A stretch of 64,000 nucleotides of DNA from DATLZU01 sp035573855 (GCA_035573855.1 DATLZU010000011.1:81750-145749), one strand, 5' to 3'; positions 8,636 through 17,405 are shown, numbered from the stretch's first letter. The notes: generated by a model not told the origin, from the letters alone. Program-made: numbers and translations.

Positions 8636-9238
8636 ATGGATGCTTTCTTGACGCATCGCCCGATCCAGCACCTGATCCCCCCCTCCGGCCCGGCTCGGCT
8701 CTCCTCTACAGCCGTCGTCTTCTTATCAATCTTCTTCTTCGCGGGATTTTTGCTCACCGCATCGCCCGCCAGCGCCGTACCCATGACCAACGATCCCAAC
8801 GGGTTCGAAGGTATCCCTTGGGGGGCCGTCTTTTCCGAGACCGCCAACTTTGTGGTGGCCGAGGAAGCGGGGCGCATCAAGGGCTATGAACTCAAGGGCG
8901 GACCCCCGCCGTTAGGCCCCATCGTCATCGACTCCATGCGGTTCATGACCGTCGACGGGAAATTCGCACGGGTCATCGTCAAGTATCATGGAAGCGACAC
9001 CCATCAGAGAGTCGTCGAGTATCTCCAGGCGAGGTTCGGTCCTCTCGATGCGACACCGGGACAAATCGCCGGCGGCGCGTTTCAGGAGTATGCATGGCAG
9101 GGCGACGAAAGTCAGATCAGTTTGACCTACAACAAGCGACGAGACCTTGGGGTCATCTTCTTTGAAAGTCGGGCCCTGGCATCCTCTTTCGCCGAAGGGA
9201 TGATGCCGATCCCCGATCTCGGCGGCGCGACGTATTAA
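8636..9238 (+). CDS. Secreted protein of unknown function, copy 2 of a tandem triplet
   Basis: A 200-residue paralog of its two neighbours. Seen: a long N-terminal region with a hydrophobic core (VVFLSIFFFAGFLL) ending ASPASAVP, a typical signal-peptidase I site. It then has the conserved block MTNDPNGFEGIPWG, DSMRFMTVDGKFARVIVKYHG, FGPLDATPGQ and GVIFFESRAL. I chose ATG at 8636; the frame stays open further upstream but has no convincing start. Function unknown. By eye it is closer to copy 3 than to copy 1, so copies 2 and 3 look like the more recent duplication. Confidence 0.78.
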   Translation: MDAFLTHRPIQHLIPPSGPARLSSTAVVFLSIFFFAGFLLTASPASAVPMTNDPNGFEGIPWGAVFSETANFVVAEEAGRIKGYELKGGPPPLGPIVIDSMRFMTVDGKFARVIVKYHGSDTHQRVVEYLQARFGPLDATPGQIAGGAFQEYAWQGDESQISLTYNKRRDLGVIFFESRALASSFAEGMMPIPDLGGATY

Positions 9239-9271
9239 TCATCGAATTGCGTGCACACACGAGGTAGCGCT

Positions 9272-9856
9272 ATGAACACCTTCTTGCTTCCGCGGCCTTC
9301 GCTTTACGCGCACGCCATCCTCGACCGGACCACGCGTGCGCGGACAACCAGTCCTTTGTTCCTGCTCCTCGCCGGGCTTGCGTCATTTCTTCTTGAATCA
9401 CCGGCCGGGGCCGTGCCCATGACCACCGATCCCAAAGGATTCGAAGGCATCCCCTGGGGCGCGACATTCTCGGAGACGGCCACATTTGTGAAAGTCGAAG
9501 AAAGCGGGCGATTCCAGACTTACGAATTGAAAGCGGGAGTGCCGCCGCTTGGCGGGGTCTCGGTGGACTCGATGCGGTTTACGACCGTGGACGGAAAATT
9601 CGCCCGCGTCACGGTCCGCTACCATGGTCAGGCCGAGCACGACCGAATCATAGCGTACCTCGAATCCCAGTACGGTCCCCTGGATCGGACACCCGGTCAG
9701 ATCGCGGCCGGGGCCGTGCAACTTTTCTCCTGGAGCGGACCGATGACCGAGGTCACGCTCCGCTACCGAGGGCGGGAGAGTCAGGGTATTATTTTCTTCG
9801 AGAGCCAGTCGCTGCGCTCCTCATTCACCGAAGGCGCTTCCTCCACCGCGCAGTGA
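9272..9856 (+). CDS. Secreted protein of unknown function, copy 3 of a tandem triplet
   Basis: A 194-residue paralog of the two preceding genes. Seen: a hydrophobic signal segment ending SPAGAVP, then MTTDPKGFEGIPWG, DSMRFTTVDGKFARVTVRYHG, YGPLDRTPGQ and GIIFFESQSL. The start is ATG at 9272, 33 bases after copy 2, so the two are probably co-transcribed. The gene ends 39 bases before the promoter-like element of the PEP mutase gene. No known family is recognised. The position between the two halves of the phosphonate cluster suggests, but does not prove, an envelope role linked to the phosphonate product. Confidence 0.78.
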   Translation: MNTFLLPRPSLYAHAILDRTTRARTTSPLFLLLAGLASFLLESPAGAVPMTTDPKGFEGIPWGATFSETATFVKVEESGRFQTYELKAGVPPLGGVSVDSMRFTTVDGKFARVTVRYHGQAEHDRIIAYLESQYGPLDRTPGQIAAGAVQLFSWSGPMTEVTLRYRGRESQGIIFFESQSLRSSFTEGASSTAQ

Positions 9857-9895
9857 TGGAAGCGCACTGCAGTGCGGACCCGACGAAACTTTTCA

Positions 9896-9924
9896 TTGAC
9901 AAGCGGCGAGCGTTTTCGCAAGAT
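9896..9924 (+). promoter_or_regulatory. Candidate promoter of the PEP mutase gene
   Basis: TTGACA at 9896-9901 is followed after 17 bases by CAAGAT at 9919-9924, a weak -10. The ATG at 9933 is only eight bases further on, so transcription from here would give a leaderless or nearly leaderless mRNA. No Shine-Dalgarno sequence is visible before the ATG. Confidence 0.4.
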
Positions 9925-9932
9925 GCGTCCCC

Positions 9933-11612
9933 ATGCATAACGCCACGAAGCTCCGCCGTCTCCTGCAACGCCCGGGTATCATCAAAGCCGTCGGCGCCCA
10001 CGATGCACTCAGTGCGAAGCTGATCGAGCGCGCCGGCTTCGACGCTGTTTGGGCCAGCGGGTTCGCCATCTCCGCCTCCCTCAAGTGCCTCCCCGACGCG
10101 AGCTTCATCACCTCAACCGAACAGCTCGAGGTCGAGCGCAATATGGCCGAGGCCGTCACCATTCCGATCATCGCCGACTGCGACACGGGTTACGGAAACG
10201 CGCTAAACGTGATGCGGACCGTCACCGACCGGGAACGGGCCGGCGTGGCGGCTATCTGCATCGAGGACAACGTGTATCCGAAACGGTGCAGCTTCTACGC
10301 CGGTGTCCGCCGCGAGCTGGTCCCGATCGAAGAACACTGTGGAAAGATCAAGGCCGCCAAGGCGGCGCAGACGGTGCCCGACTTCGTGGTGATCGCCCGG
10401 ACCGAAGCGTTGATCGCCGGGTGGGGACGGGAGGAGGCGCTGAAGCGGGCCGAGGCTTACGCGGAAGCGGGGGCCGATGCGGTGCTCATCCACTCGAAGT
10501 CGCCGACCTTCGACGAACTCAAAGCAGTCGCGAAAGCCTGGTCCGGCCGCATTCCGCTGGTCGTCGTGCCAACGATCTTCGATCAAGTGACCGCCGCCGA
10601 ACTCGAAGACGCCGGGTTTAAGATCGTGATCTATGCCAACCAACTGGTCCGGGCCAGCATCAGGGCGATGCAAGACGCGCTCGACCTCATCAAACGGGAC
10701 ACGCGGCCGGGATCCGTTAACGACCGGATCGTCGCGCTCAAGGACGTGTACGAGATCGTCGGCGTGCCGCAGATGGAAGAGGACGAGCGGCGCTTCTTGC
10801 CGGTCGGCGGCGAGAGGATCACGGCCATCATCGCAGCCGCCGGCTTCGAGAAACAATTGCTGCCGCTGATCGAGGACAAGCCGAAGTGTCTCCTGGACAT
10901 CAAGGGCAAGACGATTCTCGAACGGCAGATCGCCGCCTTGAACGAGTGCAACATCAAGGACATTGTTTTGATCAGGGGCTATAAGAAGGAAGCCATCGCC
11001 CTGCCCAATATCCGGTATTACGACAACGATCGCTACGAAGAGACGGGCGAGCTGTATTCGCTCTTCTGTGCCGAGAACGAGATGAAGGGCCGCACGATCG
11101 TTCTGTACGGCGACATCATCTTCGAAACCGCGGTGCTGGAGAAATTGCTGAAAAGCCCGGCGGACATTACGCTGGTGGTGGACCTGGCGTGGCACGACGA
11201 GACACAGCGGGGAAGGCCACCGATCCACCTCAATCCGGACCTGGTCATGCTCCAAGACCCGCCGGGGAAAAGCTACCTGTACCGCTACGTTATGCCGGAC
11301 GAACAGAATCGCGTCATCAAAATCGGCCGGCACCTGCCGCCGGACCAGGCGCACGCGGAGTTCATCGGTATGGCGATGTTCTCGGAAAACGGCATCAAGG
11401 CCTTCACCGAGTGCTACCGCCAGGCGATGGGCAAGTACCGGAGCAGGGGCTTCCACGAGTCTGGCAGTTTCCTCAAAGCCTCCCTGACCGATTTGATTCA
11501 GGAACTCATCGACACCGGCCACACGGTCAACTGCGTCCCCATCTTTAAAGGCTGGATGGAAGTAGACTCCTTTGAAGAGTACCAGAAAGCCTGGGCCAAA
11601 CTGCGGCAGTAA
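9933..11612 (+). CDS. Phosphoenolpyruvate mutase fused to a nucleotidyltransferase
   Basis: A 559-residue fusion. Residues 1-290 are a PEP mutase/isocitrate lyase-superfamily barrel: VGAHDALSAKLIERAGFDAVW, ADCDTGYGNALNV, then E111-D112-N113-VYPK-R118-C119-S120, and HSKSPTFDELK with VVVPT, which are PEP mutase-like. Residues about 295-559 are a nucleotidyltransferase resembling the CMP-phosphonate enzyme PntC: AAAGFEKQLLPL, EDKPKCLLDIKG and YGDIIFE. Together they would isomerise PEP to phosphonopyruvate and activate a downstream phosphonate with CTP. Odd point: the PEP mutase signature EDK(x5)NS reads EDN(x5)CS here, with cysteine where lyases of the superfamily keep their catalytic cysteine. 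The nucleotide loop GxGxR is also altered (GFEKQ). Phosphonate neighbours favour PEP mutase activity. Confidence 0.85.
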   Translation: MHNATKLRRLLQRPGIIKAVGAHDALSAKLIERAGFDAVWASGFAISASLKCLPDASFITSTEQLEVERNMAEAVTIPIIADCDTGYGNALNVMRTVTDRERAGVAAICIEDNVYPKRCSFYAGVRRELVPIEEHCGKIKAAKAAQTVPDFVVIARTEALIAGWGREEALKRAEAYAEAGADAVLIHSKSPTFDELKAVAKAWSGRIPLVVVPTIFDQVTAAELEDAGFKIVIYANQLVRASIRAMQDALDLIKRDTRPGSVNDRIVALKDVYEIVGVPQMEEDERRFLPVGGERITAIIAAAGFEKQLLPLIEDKPKCLLDIKGKTILERQIAALNECNIKDIVLIRGYKKEAIALPNIRYYDNDRYEETGELYSLFCAENEMKGRTIVLYGDIIFETAVLEKLLKSPADITLVVDLAWHDETQRGRPPIHLNPDLVMLQDPPGKSYLYRYVMPDEQNRVIKIGRHLPPDQAHAEFIGMAMFSENGIKAFTECYRQAMGKYRSRGFHESGSFLKASLTDLIQELIDTGHTVNCVPIFKGWMEVDSFEEYQKAWAKLRQ

Positions 11613-11713
11613 GCTTCGTTCGGCTGCCCGCCGGTACGCGCCTCCTCACCGATTGGATCGACATCCCAATAGTCGCGCCGCTTGTTGGGCGCGGGAATCC
11701 TGTGATAGCATGC

Positions 11714-11739
11714 CAAGTGAGTAAACACTTACTCACTTG
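11714..11739. promoter_or_regulatory. TetR-type operator (perfect inverted repeat)
   Basis: Two perfect 11-base arms, CAAGTGAGTAA and TTACTCACTTG, are separated by the four bases ACAC. The element ends six bases before the ATG of the TetR-family gene at 11746, so the bound repressor would cover the start region. This position and symmetry are typical for autoregulation of a regulator/efflux operon. Binding is inferred. Confidence 0.75.
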
Positions 11740-11745
11740 ACCGGT

Positions 11746-12393
11746 ATGGCACGCAACTCCAACGGGGCCCGCGCCTCATCCCGCGAACGGCAGGCCAGCT
11801 TGATCGCCGCCGCGGCCTCGCTCTTTGCCGCCAAAGGCTTCAAGGGAACGACGACTAAGGAAATCGCCAGGGCCGCTGGGGTGAGCGAAGCGCTGGTGTT
11901 CAAGTACTTTCCCAACAAGCGCGCGCTCTACGCCGCGATTCTGGCCGAAAAGGCAAGCCTCTCCGAGCTGCTCGAAGCGGTGGAGGAGGCGGCGCGGAAG
12001 CGCGACGATGTCAGGGTCTTCACGCTGATCGCCGGCTACCGTATCCGGCCCGGCGCCGACCCGACCTTGATGCGGCTGCTTCTCTTCAGCGCGCTGGAGG
12101 GTCACGAGTTGTCAGACATGTTTTTTCGCAAGCACCATCGCGTCTTTTACGACTACCTGGCGGGCTACATCAAACAACGGATCAGAGACGGCGAGTTCCG
12201 CAGCGTGAATCCACTCCTGGCCGCGCGGGCGTTCATCGGCATGATCGTGTACCATCGCCTGCTGCACGAACTCTTTCATGTTCCCGTCCAACACCCGCAC
12301 GATGAAATCGTCTCCACCTACGTCACGCTGTTCCTAGACGGGCTGAGGGTCCGCCGATCGAACGGCAGGGCATTGCGACGCAGGGTACCATGA
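11746..12393 (+). CDS. TetR/AcrR-family transcriptional regulator
   Basis: A 215-residue regulator. Seen: N-terminal helix-turn-helix at about residues 15-60 (LIAAAASLFAAKGFKGTTTKEI, AAGVSEALVFKYFPNKRALY), followed by an all-helical ligand-binding region. I chose ATG at 11746; a TTG at 11737 lies inside the operator and is unlikely. The stop overlaps the start of the membrane-fusion protein gene (ATGA), so regulator and pump are coupled. It probably represses its own operon through the 11-base inverted repeat just upstream and is released by a substrate of the pump. No Shine-Dalgarno is evident, and the short distance from the operator suggests a very short leader. Confidence 0.92.
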   Translation: MARNSNGARASSRERQASLIAAAASLFAAKGFKGTTTKEIARAAGVSEALVFKYFPNKRALYAAILAEKASLSELLEAVEEAARKRDDVRVFTLIAGYRIRPGADPTLMRLLLFSALEGHELSDMFFRKHHRVFYDYLAGYIKQRIRDGEFRSVNPLLAARAFIGMIVYHRLLHELFHVPVQHPHDEIVSTYVTLFLDGLRVRRSNGRALRRRVP

Positions 12394-13580
12394 ATCGCGT
12401 CAGACAACATCCCATTTTGACCCTCGCGGCGCTGCTGGTCGCGGTCGTCGCAGGGCTGGTTGTCTTCCGGTTGACCACCAGCAGCGCAAAGGGCGACGGC
12501 CGGAAGGGCCGCGTGATCACGGTCGGAACGGTCACGCCGATCCGGCAGGATTTGGATGTGCGGCTCACGTACACGGCGGACCTCACGCCCAACCAGGTGG
12601 TGAACCTGTTCTCGCGCGTGGACGGCTATATCTCTAAGATTCACGTGGACAAGGGCGATTTCGTCAAAGCCGACCAGTTGCTGGTCGAAATCGACCACAC
12701 CGATTTCATCCACGCGGTCAACCAGGCCAAGGCCAACCTGGCGGCGGCTCGTGCGCGGGTCGCGCAACAGGAGGCCACTCTCCGGAACGCCAAACTGACC
12801 CTCGACCGCATGCAAGCCCTCATCAAGGACCAGTTCGTCTCTCAGCAGGATTTGGACAACGCGCAGGTCAATTACGACGCGGCCGTCGCACAGATGGACA
12901 CGTTTCGCGCACAAGTCCGGCAGATGGAGGTCGCACTGGCCCAGGCCCAGACCAACTTAACGTATTCCTATATCCGGGCACCCTTCGCCGGATACGTGGC
13001 CGAGCGCAACCTGGACCCCGGGGCGTATGTCAGCGGGGCGACCGCGAGTACCAGCACCTTTTCGCGGGGAATTCTTAGTCTGCATGATATTGAGACCGTG
13101 CGCACGTTGATCGAAGTGGTCGAAAAAGACGTGCCGCTCGTAAAGATCGGGCAGAAAGCGGAGATCAGAGCCGAGGCGTATCCGGATCGGATCTTTGAGG
13201 GGACCGTCACCCGAGTGGTCCAGGCGCTGAACCGCGCGACGCGCACGATGACCGTGGAAGTCGACCTGCCCAATCCCGACCACGCGCTCAAAGGCGGGAT
13301 GTTCGCCCGCGTCGAAGTGATCGTCGGCACGCATCCGAACGCGGTGCAGATTCCGCTGGACGCGCTGACCCGTCTCGAAGACCTTCAGTACGTCTACGTT
13401 GTCCGCGAAGGGAAAGCCCGCCGCGTTCCAGTTGAGGTCGGAAATCGGGTCGAGAACCGCATCGAGGTGACGAAAGGCCTGTCAGGCGACGAGGAGATCA
13501 TCGTCTCGGGGAAGGACCTGGTCACGGACGGCACCGCGGTCCAGACCAGACCGCTTGATACCGAGAAACGTGAGACGTGA
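12390..13580 (+). CDS. RND efflux membrane-fusion protein
   Basis: A 396-residue periplasmic adaptor of the HlyD/AcrA class. Seen: an N-terminal membrane anchor (residues about 8-28), a lipoyl-like half with SRVDGYISKIHVDKGDFVKADQLLVEID, a long coiled-coil hairpin rich in Q and A (about 100-185), and the second lipoyl half RAPFAGYVAERNLDPGAYV. A beta-barrel domain ends with VQIPLDAL. It bridges the inner-membrane pump encoded downstream with an outer-membrane channel. No outer-membrane factor is encoded nearby, so a TolC-like protein from elsewhere is presumably used. The start overlaps the tetR stop by four bases. Confidence 0.93.
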   Translation: MNRVRQHPILTLAALLVAVVAGLVVFRLTTSSAKGDGRKGRVITVGTVTPIRQDLDVRLTYTADLTPNQVVNLFSRVDGYISKIHVDKGDFVKADQLLVEIDHTDFIHAVNQAKANLAAARARVAQQEATLRNAKLTLDRMQALIKDQFVSQQDLDNAQVNYDAAVAQMDTFRAQVRQMEVALAQAQTNLTYSYIRAPFAGYVAERNLDPGAYVSGATASTSTFSRGILSLHDIETVRTLIEVVEKDVPLVKIGQKAEIRAEAYPDRIFEGTVTRVVQALNRATRTMTVEVDLPNPDHALKGGMFARVEVIVGTHPNAVQIPLDALTRLEDLQYVYVVREGKARRVPVEVGNRVENRIEVTKGLSGDEEIIVSGKDLVTDGTAVQTRPLDTEKRET

Positions 13581-13701
13581 TGCGGTACGTGCAAACGAGG
13601 CGCGAGAACATGCTCGCGAAGCCATCCACCACCTATGACGCATCACCGGGACCCTTTGCATTCCGCCGCGCAATAGGCGCCCTGCGTCACGCCTTCGAAT
13701 T

Positions 13702-16700
13702 ATGTGGCTGACCCTTCTCGCGCTCAGAAATCGCATCGGGATTTTGATGCTGTCGCTGGCGATGGTCGTGTTGGGCGCGACCTCCCTGGAACGGTTGCCC
13801 GTCGACCTGTTTCCTAACATCCAGGTCCCGGTGGCCTTCGTCGGCGTCATCTACAAAGGCGCGCCGCCGATCGACATCGAACAGAGCGTCGTCTATCCCA
13901 TCGAGAAAGCCGTCAGCTCCGCCTCCAACGTCGAGCATGTCGAATCGTTTTCCAAGCAAGGCATCGGAGCGGTGCAGATTTGGTTCAACTGGGGAGCCGA
14001 CATCAACGTCGGTCAGATGGAAGTAATGCAGCGCGTCACGCAGATTCTGAATCAACTGCCGCCCGGCATTCTGCAGCCGTTCATCGTCAAGTTCGATGTG
14101 TCCAACATCCCCGTGGCATTCGTGACGGTCTCCGGCGGCAACCTGGACGAACGCGCACTGTACGACCTCGCTTATAACACCATCGCCCCGCAGATCGAAC
14201 AGATCGCCAACGTCGCCGCGGCGACGGTCGAGGGCGGCAAGATCCGCCAGATCAACATTAACCTCGACCCAGCTCTCCTGCAAGCCCGGGGGTTGTCGAT
14301 TCTCGACGTCGTCAAGGCCGTCAAAGCAGCGAACCTCATCCTGCCCTCGGGCGACATCAAAGCCGGTAATCTGGACTACAACGTCTTCACCAATACTCAG
14401 TTCAAGACCATCGAGCCGATCGCGGACGTGGTCGTCAAGGTCAACCAGCAGGGAAATCCGGTGCGGGTGCGCGATCTCGGCGTTGTCACGGACTCATCGG
14501 ACATTCAGACCAACATCGTGCGCACGGACGGCCAGCGGTCGGTCTACCTCCGGGTGAACAAGCAGCCGGTGGCCAACACGGTCGAGGTCGTCGACGCGCT
14601 CCGGCGGGCGATTCCGAAGATGGTAGGCATTCCGCCCGGCGTGAAGCTGGGCATCTCCTTTGATCAGTCCGTGTACATCCGGCAATCGATCAAGAACCTT
14701 GGCGAACAGGCCCTGCACGGCTCCGTGCTCGCCGCCGCCGTGATTCTGGTGTTTCTCCGCAACCTGACCAGCACGCTGATCATTTTCGTCGCGATCCCGC
14801 TCTCAATCATGGTGACGTTCATCGTGCTCTACTTCACGGGGCAGACGCTCAACGTCTTCACGCTGGGCGGGCTCGCCCTGGGCGTCGGGCGTCTGGTGGA
14901 CGATTCGATCGTGGAACTGGAGAACATCCAACGCCACCTCAACGCCAATCCCCGTCGGTGGGAGGCCATTCTCGACGCCGCGCGCGAGGTGGCCATGCCG
15001 ATTTTCGCCTCCACCGTCACGACCGTCGTCGTTTTTCTTCCCATCTTTTTCGTCGTGGGCATCGCCAAGCTGCTGCTGATTCCCCTGACGTTCACGATCG
15101 CCGTCGCGCTGTTCACCTCGTTCTTTGTCTCGCGGACCGTCACCCCCGCGCTCTGCTACAAGTTCCTCAAACCGGAACGCGAAGCGCACCGCGCCATGCC
15201 CGCGTGGTTCGTCCGCGTCATGGACTGGAGCCGTAGCCGGTATGAAGCGTTGGATCAGGGCTATGAACGGAGCTTGCGGTGGGTTCTGGCCCACCGCCGC
15301 ACGCTGATCGCCACGATCGTCCTGTTGTTTTTCGGTTCGCTGGCCTTGCTGCCTCACATCGGAACCGAATTTCTTCCCGTGACGGACGAGAGCCAATTTC
15401 GGATCGTGCTGCGCGCACCAGTGGGTCAACGGGTCGAGAAGACGGAGCGACAGGTGGCGGAGGTCGAACGGGTCTTGCGGGAAAACATCCCGCCCGACGA
15501 ACTGGAGACCATCGTGTCCAGCACCGGCGTGCTGGCGCAGGGCCGGTCGTCGCTTTTCAACCCCAACACCGGCCCGCACACTTCGATCATCCAGGTCTAT
15601 CTGAAGCCTCCGGACAGGCGAAAGCGCAGCCAGATTCAAATCATGAACGACGTGCGGCCCAAAGTGGTGTCGCTCTTCCCCGGCGTCGCCATGTTTTTTG
15701 ACCCTGGTGGGTTGGTGAAGCGGGTGACCAGCTTTGGCTCGCAGAAGGCCGTGGACGTGGAAATCTACGGGTATGAGTTGGACAAGGCGCGGGACGTCAT
15801 CCGGCAGGTCGAGGCGATCATGCACCAAACGCCCGGCCTCGCGGATATCGAAGTCAGCCGGGAAGAAAACTATCCCGAGGTGAACGTCCTTGTGGATCGC
15901 GAGAAGGCCGCGCTGCTCGGCATCAGCGAAACCGATGTGGCGAATGCCGTGCTGTTTTCTTTGAACGGGAACGGCCAGACCGACCCGATCATCTACACCG
16001 ACCCACAAAACGGCAACGAATACTACATCAGCGCCTGGCTCGCCGAGGAATACCGGAAGGACCTGACCGATCTGGAAAACATCGTCCTGACGACCAAGAA
16101 CGGCGAACCGGTCCTGCTGAAGAACGTAGCGTCGCTGAAGCTCAACGCGGGACCCGTGAAGATCGACCGCAAATACTTCCAGCGGGTGGTGCACATCACG
16201 GCCAACCCGGTCAACCGCGACCTCGGTTCGATCGCCGCCGATCTGGAGACGGCCTTCGCCGCGCTGCAGTTGCCACCGGGCTTCAGCATCCGGTTGGCCG
16301 GCCAGATCCAACAGCAACGGGAGACCTTCGAAGGCCTGATCTTCGCCAGCGCCCTGGCGTTGATCTTGGTCTATATGGTGATGGCCGCCCAGTTCAAATC
16401 CCTACTTGACCCCTTCATCATCATGTTTTCAGTCCCCATGGGCTTCCCCGGCGTCATTCTGATCCTGTTCCTCACAAACACCACGCTGTCCACCACCTCC
16501 ATGATGGGCGTCATCATGATGCTGGGCATCGTGGTGTCGAACGGCGTCCTGCTGGTGGACTACACCAACGTCCTGCGCCGGCGGGGCACTTCGCTGCGCG
16601 ACGCGGTCGTCCTCGCTGCCCGCACCAGGTTGCGGCCGATCCTCATGACCTCGCTGGCGACGGTCTTCGGCCTCCTGCCGATGGCCATCGGACTCGGCAC

Positions 16701-16905
16701 GGGCGGCGAGACTAACGCGCCGCTTGCCCGCGCCGTCGTCGGCGGGCTCAGCGTCTCGACCGTTCTGACGCTCTTTCTGATTCCGACGTTGTACCTGATT
16801 TTGGAGGAGCGTTTCCCCCGCAGGCTGGAGGAAGACCTGTCCGACACGAGCGGAAACGGACGATCGCTCCAACCAGCCGAACTGCCTACGCCGGTCCTTC
16901 GTTGA
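13702..16905 (+). CDS. RND multidrug efflux transporter (HAE1 / AcrB type)
   Basis: A 1067-residue inner-membrane proton-driven pump. Seen: the RND N terminus with ERLPVDLFPNIQVP, the first transmembrane helix, large periplasmic loops, GGLALGVGRLVDDSIVELENIQRH with the paired aspartates of the proton relay in TM4, and a second half ending with MGVIMMLGIVVSNGVLLVDY and RLRPILMTSLATVFGLLPMA. The length is usual for HAE1 proteins. The gene lies 121 bases after the adaptor gene in the tetR operon. Substrates cannot be read from sequence; an organic compound is more likely than metal, because heavy-metal RND signature residues are not evident. Confidence 0.95.
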   Translation: MWLTLLALRNRIGILMLSLAMVVLGATSLERLPVDLFPNIQVPVAFVGVIYKGAPPIDIEQSVVYPIEKAVSSASNVEHVESFSKQGIGAVQIWFNWGADINVGQMEVMQRVTQILNQLPPGILQPFIVKFDVSNIPVAFVTVSGGNLDERALYDLAYNTIAPQIEQIANVAAATVEGGKIRQININLDPALLQARGLSILDVVKAVKAANLILPSGDIKAGNLDYNVFTNTQFKTIEPIADVVVKVNQQGNPVRVRDLGVVTDSSDIQTNIVRTDGQRSVYLRVNKQPVANTVEVVDALRRAIPKMVGIPPGVKLGISFDQSVYIRQSIKNLGEQALHGSVLAAAVILVFLRNLTSTLIIFVAIPLSIMVTFIVLYFTGQTLNVFTLGGLALGVGRLVDDSIVELENIQRHLNANPRRWEAILDAAREVAMPIFASTVTTVVVFLPIFFVVGIAKLLLIPLTFTIAVALFTSFFVSRTVTPALCYKFLKPEREAHRAMPAWFVRVMDWSRSRYEALDQGYERSLRWVLAHRRTLIATIVLLFFGSLALLPHIGTEFLPVTDESQFRIVLRAPVGQRVEKTERQVAEVERVLRENIPPDELETIVSSTGVLAQGRSSLFNPNTGPHTSIIQVYLKPPDRRKRSQIQIMNDVRPKVVSLFPGVAMFFDPGGLVKRVTSFGSQKAVDVEIYGYELDKARDVIRQVEAIMHQTPGLADIEVSREENYPEVNVLVDREKAALLGISETDVANAVLFSLNGNGQTDPIIYTDPQNGNEYYISAWLAEEYRKDLTDLENIVLTTKNGEPVLLKNVASLKLNAGPVKIDRKYFQRVVHITANPVNRDLGSIAADLETAFAALQLPPGFSIRLAGQIQQQRETFEGLIFASALALILVYMVMAAQFKSLLDPFIIMFSVPMGFPGVILILFLTNTTLSTTSMMGVIMMLGIVVSNGVLLVDYTNVLRRRGTSLRDAVVLAARTRLRPILMTSLATVFGLLPMAIGLGTGGETNAPLARAVVGGLSVSTVLTLFLIPTLYLILEERFPRRLEEDLSDTSGNGRSLQPAELPTPVLR

Positions 16906-16911
16906 CGGGAA

Positions 16912-17247
16912 TTACCGCACGGTGGGAAACAAGGCTTTGAGATGGAGTACTAAGCCGATGTCGCCGCTGATCCGCAAGCGCCCGGACATCGCGACCGAAG
17001 CGCCGTCAAGCTGGCCGTTTAAGATCTGAAGACAATCTTCGCCGGACATGGAGAAGATGACGTGCGGATCGGGATGGACGCCCGGACGCACCGCGCAGGC
17101 GCCGTCGTGAATCTCCACATAGTACTGCCCGCCCTGAGGTCCGCTCAAATCGAACTGATAGACAGCTGCCAGCCCCTCCGCCGCTTCGGCATCGAACTTG
17201 CCCGGCAGCGCATCGAAGAACTCCTTGACCGTTTGCGGCTTCATCAT
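16912..17247 (-). CDS. SCP2 sterol-binding domain protein
   Basis: A 111-residue soluble protein consisting of one SCP2-like domain. Seen: TVKEFFDALPGKF at the start, YQFDLSGPQGGQYYVEIHDG, then VRPGVHPDPHVIFSMSGEDCLQILNGQLDG and GRLRISGDIGLVLHLKALF, all typical of bacterial SCP2-domain proteins. These bind hydrophobic ligands. I chose ATG at 17247 because AAGGA lies seven bases before it. It converges tail to tail with the RND gene, with only six bases between stops and no visible terminator. Confidence 0.85.
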   Translation of the reverse strand: MMKPQTVKEFFDALPGKFDAEAAEGLAAVYQFDLSGPQGGQYYVEIHDGACAVRPGVHPDPHVIFSMSGEDCLQILNGQLDGASVAMSGRLRISGDIGLVLHLKALFPTVR

Positions 17248-17368
17248 CCCCAGATCCTTGGACAAGACAGAACGCGTTTAGCTTGTGCGGCTCGCCGAGC
17301 GAGCCGCAGATGGGGCGGCACTATAAAGCAGCCCCCAGACCATGTCCAGATTTTCACAGGATCGGTCG

Positions 17369-17398
17369 TTGACAAATTCTCGACCCCTTCGCGAGAAT
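17369..17398 (+). promoter_or_regulatory. Candidate promoter of the small zinc-ribbon gene
   Basis: TTGACA at 17369-17374 and GAGAAT at 17393-17398 are 18 bases apart. The ATG at 17406 lies seven bases after the -10, so a leaderless transcript is predicted. The -10 is weak. Confidence 0.35.
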
Positions 17399-17405
17399 GC
17401 CTGTT

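Noticed and set aside
14803..16317. Long minus-strand frame opposite the RND pump
   Set aside because: Antisense shadow with charged low-complexity translation; the plus strand is an unambiguous HAE1 transporter.
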